From Sphingomonas profundi (lineage in GTDB: Bacteria > Pseudomonadota > Alphaproteobacteria > Sphingomonadales > Sphingomonadaceae): a stretch of DNA of 64,000 nucleotides. The notes under the pieces were generated by a model. It saw only the letters and a list, made by a program, of their open reading frames with translations, was not told the DNA's origin and did no database searches. Location: assembly GCF_009739515.1 (NCBI RefSeq), contig NZ_CP046535.1:3100001-3164000 (forward strand), given 5' to 3'. The position numbers and the translations under genes were made by a program. Shown one piece after another: positions 59,830-64,000 of this stretch (position 1 is the first letter of the stretch; every line of letters starts with the position of its first letter).

Positions 59830-59996
59830 CGCTTAGGGTCGTCGGCACGACCGCGTCAATCGTGGGCGAGGCGGCGCTGGGCCGGCTGACCCGCCCGCCC
59901 GCCGTTCGCCTTGCCCCGCAGGCATCGCGCGTGCGATCGGCCGCCATCCCGGCAGGATAGCGCGACTGCCCCACCTGACCGAACCGGGCCGCCCGC

Positions 59997-61076
59997 TCAG
60001 TCCAGCCGGCGCACCCAGCCGTGGGGATCGGGCGCGGTGCCGCGCTGGATCGCCGTCAGCGCCTCGCGCAGCCGCATCGTCTCCAGGCCCGGCCCGCCAT
60101 TGCCGATCGTGAAATCATGCGCGACGCCCTTCACCTCGACGATCGGGGTGATCACGGCGGCGGTGCCGCAGGCGAAGGCCTCGCGCAGGCGGCCGCTGCG
60201 CGCGTCATCGCGCCACTGGTCCATCGCATAGGGCTCCTCGCGCACCGTCAGCCCCTCGTCGCGCGCCAGCCGGATCAGCGAATCGCGCGTGATGCCGGGC
60301 AGGATGGTGCCACCGATCGGCGGCGTCACCAGCGATCCGTCGTCCATCACGAAGAAGGTGTTCATGCCGCCGAGCTCCTCCACCCAGCGCCGCTCCGCCG
60401 CGTCGAGGAACACCACCTGGTCGCAGCCGTGGCCGATCGCCTCCTTCTGCGCGATCAGGCTGGCCGCATAATTGCCGCCGCACTTGGCCGCGCCCGTGCC
60501 GCCGGGCGCCGCCCGCGTGTAATTCTCCGAAACCCACACGGTGATGCCGGGCTTGCCCCCCTTGAAATAGGCGCCGACCGACGAAGCGATGACGATGAAC
60601 AGATATTCGGCCGATGGCTTCACGCCGAGGAAATTCTCGCTGCCGAACATGAAGGGGCGCAGATAGAGGCTGCCGTCGCCCTCCGGTATCCAGTCCCGGT
60701 CGATGCGGATAAGCTCCTCCAGCGCGCGCAGGAAGGTGGCCTCGGGCAGCGCCGGCATCGCCATGCGCGCCGCGGAGTCGTTGAAGCGGCGGGCGTTGGC
60801 GTCCGGCCGGAACATCACGATGCCGCCGTCGGCCGCGCGGTACGCCTTCAGCCCCTCGAAGATCTCCTGCGCATAATGCAGCACCGAGCAGGCCGGATCG
60901 ATCGAGAGCGGCGCCCGCGCTTCCACCCGCGCCTCGTGCCAGCCGCGATCCTCGGTCCACTTTACCACCACCATGTGATCGGTGAACACGCGGCCGAACC
61001 CCGGATCCTTCAGCATCGTGCCGCGCAGATCGGCGGCAACGGGCGCGGCGTTCGGGCGGATCGCAAAGTCGGGCAT
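59997..61076 (-). CDS. ilvE: Branched-chain amino acid aminotransferase
   Basis: A 359-residue PLP-dependent class IV aminotransferase acting on Val, Leu and Ile. SVLHYAQEIFEGLKAY, YLRPFMFGSENFLG, the PLP lysine in GTGAAKCGGNYAASLIA, EELGGMNTFFVMDDG and TLPGITR-like TILPGITRDSL are hallmark positions. The start at 61076 (MPDFAIRPN) is standard. It runs in the reverse direction and is separated by about 200 bases from the SDR. It could feed the valine pathway at the left end of the window. Confidence 0.95.
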   Translation of the reverse strand: MPDFAIRPNAAPVAADLRGTMLKDPGFGRVFTDHMVVVKWTEDRGWHEARVEARAPLSIDPACSVLHYAQEIFEGLKAYRAADGGIVMFRPDANARRFNDSAARMAMPALPEATFLRALEELIRIDRDWIPEGDGSLYLRPFMFGSENFLGVKPSAEYLFIVIASSVGAYFKGGKPGITVWVSENYTRAAPGGTGAAKCGGNYAASLIAQKEAIGHGCDQVVFLDAAERRWVEELGGMNTFFVMDDGSLVTPPIGGTILPGITRDSLIRLARDEGLTVREEPYAMDQWRDDARSGRLREAFACGTAAVITPIVEVKGVAHDFTIGNGGPGLETMRLREALTAIQRGTAPDPHGWVRRLD

Positions 61077-61169
61077 GTCTCGTCTCTCTAAGGGTCGATC
61101 GAATTGTCTCCGGTTGCCCGCCTTGAACATTCGGCGGCGGCGATGCCAGCGAAAAAGGGCGCGGCCGGC

Positions 61170-62927
61170 TCAGGCGACCGGCGGTGGCGCGGTCAGCGCG
61201 CTGATCCCTTCCGGCAGCGGATCGCAGCGGTCGGGCGCGCGCGCGGCGCTGCCCCGGCCGCCGGAAATCAGCCGGTTCAGGTCGAACAGTCCGCGCGCCA
61301 GGGCGATGTCGCCGCTGGCGGCGATGTAGCGCGGCGTCCAGTCCGGCTGGAACTTCTGCTTGTAGAAGCGCAGGCCCTCGAACCCGTACAGCCCCGCGCC
61401 GCGACGGTAGACGAGGTTGCCCGCCTGCGCCCACAGCGGCGCCAGCCGCCGCGCGTCCAGGCCGGAGAGCGGCGCCAGCCCCAGCGAGAAGCGCGCATAG
61501 CCGGCCGCCTTGCCCCACGCCATCAGCCGGGCGAACAGCAGGTCCATCGCCGAATAGCCGAGATCGTCGACATGGCGCATCAGGTCCACCGACAGCTCGG
61601 CCCGGTTCGGCATCGCCCAGATGTTGGCGAAGGCGGTGATCCGCTCGCCCTCCCGCACCACCGCGCAGTCGAACCGGGCGAGATAGTCGGGATCGAACCG
61701 GCCCAGGCTGAACGCCTTCTCCGCCCGCCCCTTCGCCGCCAGCCAGGCGTCGGATACGGCGCGCAGCTGCGGCAGCAGCGCCGGCACCCGCGCCGCCGGC
61801 ACGATCTCGAACCGGGCGCCAGCCTTGTCCGCCCGCCGCTCGGCGTGGCGCAGCGCCTTGGCGGCAGGGCCCTCCATGGAGAAGCGATCGAGCGCCACGC
61901 GCGCCTCCTCGCCATATTTCACCAGCACCAGCCCCATGTCGATCGCCACGGGCAGCGCCTCCGCGCCGATCTGGTAGAAGATCAGCCGCCCCTGCGCCGC
62001 ATCGGCCATCGCCCGCAGGCGCCACATCAGGTCGCCCCAGGCCGCGCGCGGGCCGATGGGATCGCCCATCGCGATCCAGCTGTGCCCCTGCACCTGATAG
62101 CAGAGGAAGGCGTCGCCCGCCTCCGCCACCAGGAAGCGCTTGTCGCCGGTGAAGGCCAGCATCGCGTCGCTGTGCCCGGCCGCCGCCAGCGCGGCGCCGG
62201 CCGTCGCCACCGTCAGCGTCGCCGACGGGCGCGACGCGGCCGGCGCCCCCAGCCGGCGCAGCAGCACCACCACGGCCGCCACCGCCGCCGCCAGGCTGGC
62301 GCGCAGGAAGCGGGAGGCGTCGCCCGACCACGCGAACTCCCACCACAGGCTGCTGCGATACTCGACATGCTTGAAGGCGAAGAAGCCGATCCACGTCGCG
62401 ATCAGGATGGCGGTGCCCGATGCCGCGATCCAGCCGGGCGAGAGCAGATCGGCGGTGAAGGCGGTGCGGCGGTAGAAGGCCGGCCGCGCCCATTGCAGCA
62501 GCGCCAGCAGGCCCAGCAGGATCGCCGCCTCCTCATAGTCGATGCCCTTCACCAGCGAGAATATCGCCCCGGCCGCCAGCAGCGCGCGCGTGGCGATGAA
62601 CGCCCCGTCCAGCCGCCGGTAGAGGCCGGGCGCCAGGAACAGCAGCAGCGTGCCGACCAGGCTGGCGGCGATGTGCGACGCCTCGATGAACGGCAGCGGC
62701 ACCACCGTGGCGAGATCGCGCAGCCGCCCGGGGATCGCCGGCAGCGCGCCGGACACGAGCAGCATCGCCCCGCCGGTGAACACCAGCGCGCCGATCAGCG
62801 GCGGCGCCACCGCCTGCCCCACCGCCCGCGCGTCGGCGGCGAGGCGGTCGATCGGCGCGCGCAGCCGCCGCCCTCCCGCCAGGCCATGATCGTCGCCGCC
62901 AGCAGCAGCGGCAGCAGATAGTAGCAC
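61170..62927 (-). CDS. mprF: MprF/LpiA C-terminal half (synthase domain, split gene)
   Basis: Encodes the C-terminal DUF2156 lysyl- or other aminoacyl-phosphatidylglycerol synthase domain, with several membrane helices first (PLIGALVFTGGAMLLVSGALP, LVGTLLLFLAPGLYRRL). Catalytic-domain markers include YQVQGHSWIAMGDPIGP and FDCAVVREGERITAFANIWA. The first residues (MLLSAAAAAGGDDHGLA) are an out-of-frame artefact: true homology starts at GRRLRAPIDRLAAD, where a one-base frameshift at 62871-62873 joins it to the upstream half. As read, it has no proper own start. Confidence 0.8.
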   Translation of the reverse strand: MLLSAAAAAGGDDHGLAGGRRLRAPIDRLAADARAVGQAVAPPLIGALVFTGGAMLLVSGALPAIPGRLRDLATVVPLPFIEASHIAASLVGTLLLFLAPGLYRRLDGAFIATRALLAAGAIFSLVKGIDYEEAAILLGLLALLQWARPAFYRRTAFTADLLSPGWIAASGTAILIATWIGFFAFKHVEYRSSLWWEFAWSGDASRFLRASLAAAVAAVVVLLRRLGAPAASRPSATLTVATAGAALAAAGHSDAMLAFTGDKRFLVAEAGDAFLCYQVQGHSWIAMGDPIGPRAAWGDLMWRLRAMADAAQGRLIFYQIGAEALPVAIDMGLVLVKYGEEARVALDRFSMEGPAAKALRHAERRADKAGARFEIVPAARVPALLPQLRAVSDAWLAAKGRAEKAFSLGRFDPDYLARFDCAVVREGERITAFANIWAMPNRAELSVDLMRHVDDLGYSAMDLLFARLMAWGKAAGYARFSLGLAPLSGLDARRLAPLWAQAGNLVYRRGAGLYGFEGLRFYKQKFQPDWTPRYIAASGDIALARGLFDLNRLISGGRGSAARAPDRCDPLPEGISALTAPPPVA

Positions 62928-63814
62928 AGGCGGTAAAGCAGCAGCGCCGCCGCCAGCGCCGCCCGGTCAACCTGCGGCAGGGCGAGCAGGATCACCGCCT
63001 CGAACACGCCGATGCCGCCCGGCGCGTGGCTCAGCGCGGCGATCACGATCGCCAGGGCATAGCCGGTGAAGAAGGCGGGAAAGCCGCTCCACTCCAGCCC
63101 CGGCACCAGCACGAACAGGGCCGCGCTCGCCAGCCCGACGTCGCACATGGAGACCAGGATCATCGCCAGCGCCGTGCGCCGCCCCGGCAGCGGCAGCGTC
63201 CAGCCGAGCAGCGACAGGCGCCGCCACCGCCCCGCCGCCAGCACCACGCCGGCGATGGCCAGCAGCAGCGCGACGCCCAGCGCGCGCTGCGGCCCCGCGC
63301 CGATCGTCAGCCAGCCCAGCGTCAGCGGCATCGGCATCGCGACCATGCCGATGCCGGCCAGGGTCGCGATGCCGAACCAGAAGGTCAGCGTGGCATTGGC
63401 GATGATCCGCCCGACGTCGCCGCCGCTCAGGCCCGCCGCGGTGTAGACGCGATAGCGCGCCGATCCCCCGGTCAGCAGCGACAGCCCCAGATTGTGGCTG
63501 AGCGTGTAGCTGGTGAACGAGGCGAGCGCCGCCACCCGGTAGGGCAGCCGCCGGCCGATCACGCGCAGCGCCAGCACGTCGTAGCAGGTCAAAGCGGCGT
63601 AGCTGCCGGCGGTCAGCATCAGCGCGCCCGCGATCCGGCCGCGCGGAAAGCCGGCGAGCGCCACGCGGACATGGTGGAGCCCCACCTCCGCCAGCAGCCG
63701 GTGCACCGCCTCCAGCGCCAGCGCCGTCACGATCAGCAACGCCGCCGCCGTCAGCACCGCGCGGTGGCGGGCGGCGAAGCGGGTCAGCCGCTGGATCGGG
63801 GTCGGCGCCTCCAT
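62795..63814 (-). CDS. mprF: MprF/LpiA N-terminal half (flippase-type membrane domain, split gene)
   Basis: Encodes about 315 genuine residues with 7-8 membrane helices typical of the MprF flippase domain: LPYRVAALASFTSYTLSHNL, LLTGGSARYRVYTAAGLS and SHAPGGIGVFEAVILLALPQ are family landmarks. After MAWREG the frame runs into Arg/Ser-rich residues and stops. One extra base in the G-run at 62871-62873 would continue it into the synthase half, giving a normal MprF of roughly 880 residues. The ATG follows the acvB-like stop by one base. Confidence 0.82.
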   Translation of the reverse strand: MEAPTPIQRLTRFAARHRAVLTAAALLIVTALALEAVHRLLAEVGLHHVRVALAGFPRGRIAGALMLTAGSYAALTCYDVLALRVIGRRLPYRVAALASFTSYTLSHNLGLSLLTGGSARYRVYTAAGLSGGDVGRIIANATLTFWFGIATLAGIGMVAMPMPLTLGWLTIGAGPQRALGVALLLAIAGVVLAAGRWRRLSLLGWTLPLPGRRTALAMILVSMCDVGLASAALFVLVPGLEWSGFPAFFTGYALAIVIAALSHAPGGIGVFEAVILLALPQVDRAALAAALLLYRLCYYLLPLLLAATIMAWREGGGCARRSTASPPTRGRWGRRWRRR

Positions 63815-63815
63815 G

Positions 63816-64000
63816 TCAGCGGCGATGATGCCGGATCGCGTCGTAGGAAGCGGCGAACAGCGCGGCGCCGTCCCGGTTCAGCGTGTGGCCGCCGGGCAGC
63901 ACCACCTGCCGCACGTTCGGGTTGCGCAGCAGCGGGCAGAGGCTCGTTCGCTCCGCCGCGCCGCGGATGCACGTCACCGGCACCCAGTCCAGCCGGCTGG
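63816..64000 (-). CDS. acvB: AcvB/VirJ-like protein, C-terminal end
   Basis: The gene continues beyond the window; 60 C-terminal codons are visible. The sequence WVPVTCIRGAAERTSLCPLL and VVLPGGHTLNRDG is like the end of AcvB/VirJ alpha/beta-hydrolase-like periplasmic proteins, including the catalytic-type His in GGHTLNRD. In rhizobia acvB is paired with lpiA (mprF), as here, and AcvB acts on aminoacyl-phosphatidylglycerol, which supports the call. Confidence 0.75.
   Translation of the reverse strand, partial: SRLDWVPVTCIRGAAERTSLCPLLRNPNVRQVVLPGGHTLNRDGAALFAASYDAIRHHRR

Noticed and set aside
1-64000. tRNA, rRNA, CRISPR array, IS elements or cobalamin riboswitch
   Set aside because: Reading through the intergenic regions I saw no cloverleaf, no regularly spaced direct repeats, no transposase, and no B12-box-like leader before cobS. 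A covariance-model search could still find small RNAs I cannot see.

Overview
The window reads as chromosome of a high-GC alphaproteobacterium, most likely a sphingomonad. Pointers are the PEPxxWA-type sorting signals with their exosortase, a short-form HisG next to hisD-nusB-thiL, a bolA / J-protein / cobS / cobT neighbourhood, a xanthan-like (gum) exopolysaccharide locus, and palindromic intergenic repeats. No rRNA, tRNA, CRISPR array, IS element or complete prophage was recognised.

Layout. 0.3-4.3 kb: a forward valine/isobutyryl-CoA degradation operon (acyl-CoA dehydrogenase, 3-hydroxyisobutyryl-CoA hydrolase, enoyl-CoA hydratase, mmsB). 4.7-8.9 kb: a reverse J-protein-cobS-vapBC-cobT operon, with a toxin-antitoxin pair between the two cobaltochelatase genes. 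8.9-11.3 kb: bolA, a GST, a Nudix hydrolase and a pirin. 11.4-15.0 kb: hisG-hisD-nusB-thiL plus a tiny membrane ORF. 15.0-17.5 kb: reverse modE-like-modABC with a palindromic operator candidate.

17.7-37 kb is an exopolysaccharide locus. A reverse operon (27.5 to 18.7 kb) carries a Wzy-like polymerase, GH5 glycanase, AAA ATPase, GumC/Wzz-like copolymerase, a BY-kinase-like ATPase with a degenerate P-loop, a GumM-like transferase, a GumL-like pyruvyltransferase and a GT2. A forward arm carries a sugar epimerase, GT4, GumK-like glucuronosyltransferase and a two-gene SGNH-hydrolase unit. A low-GC acyltransferase, an outer-membrane barrel and a frameshifted GumB/Wza follow. Together they suggest an acidic, decorated, xanthan-like polymer made by a Wzx/Wzy route; GumD and Wzx are not in the window.

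37-47 kb is an exosortase module: two PEP-CTERM-like proteins, a membrane protein, a retropepsin-like protease, a lipoprotein, exosortase, EpsI, a small accessory membrane protein and EpsD, followed by a type I secretion ABC/HlyD pair. 47-60 kb is a catabolic accessory region: two aldehyde dehydrogenases, a ThuA-like protein, acetoin-dehydrogenase-like E1a/E1b/E2-hydrolase, a TetR regulator, SDR-CMD-Rieske oxygenase, and SDR-crotonase. Four of its upstream regions share a TGA-N8-TCA palindrome that probably makes it one regulon. 60-64 kb holds a branched-chain aminotransferase, mprF/lpiA split by a one-base frameshift, and the end of an acvB/virJ-like gene.

Three genes (a small membrane ORF at 4.5 kb, gumB/wza, mprF) each look broken by a single-base indel. 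Assembly error should be excluded before any biological reading.
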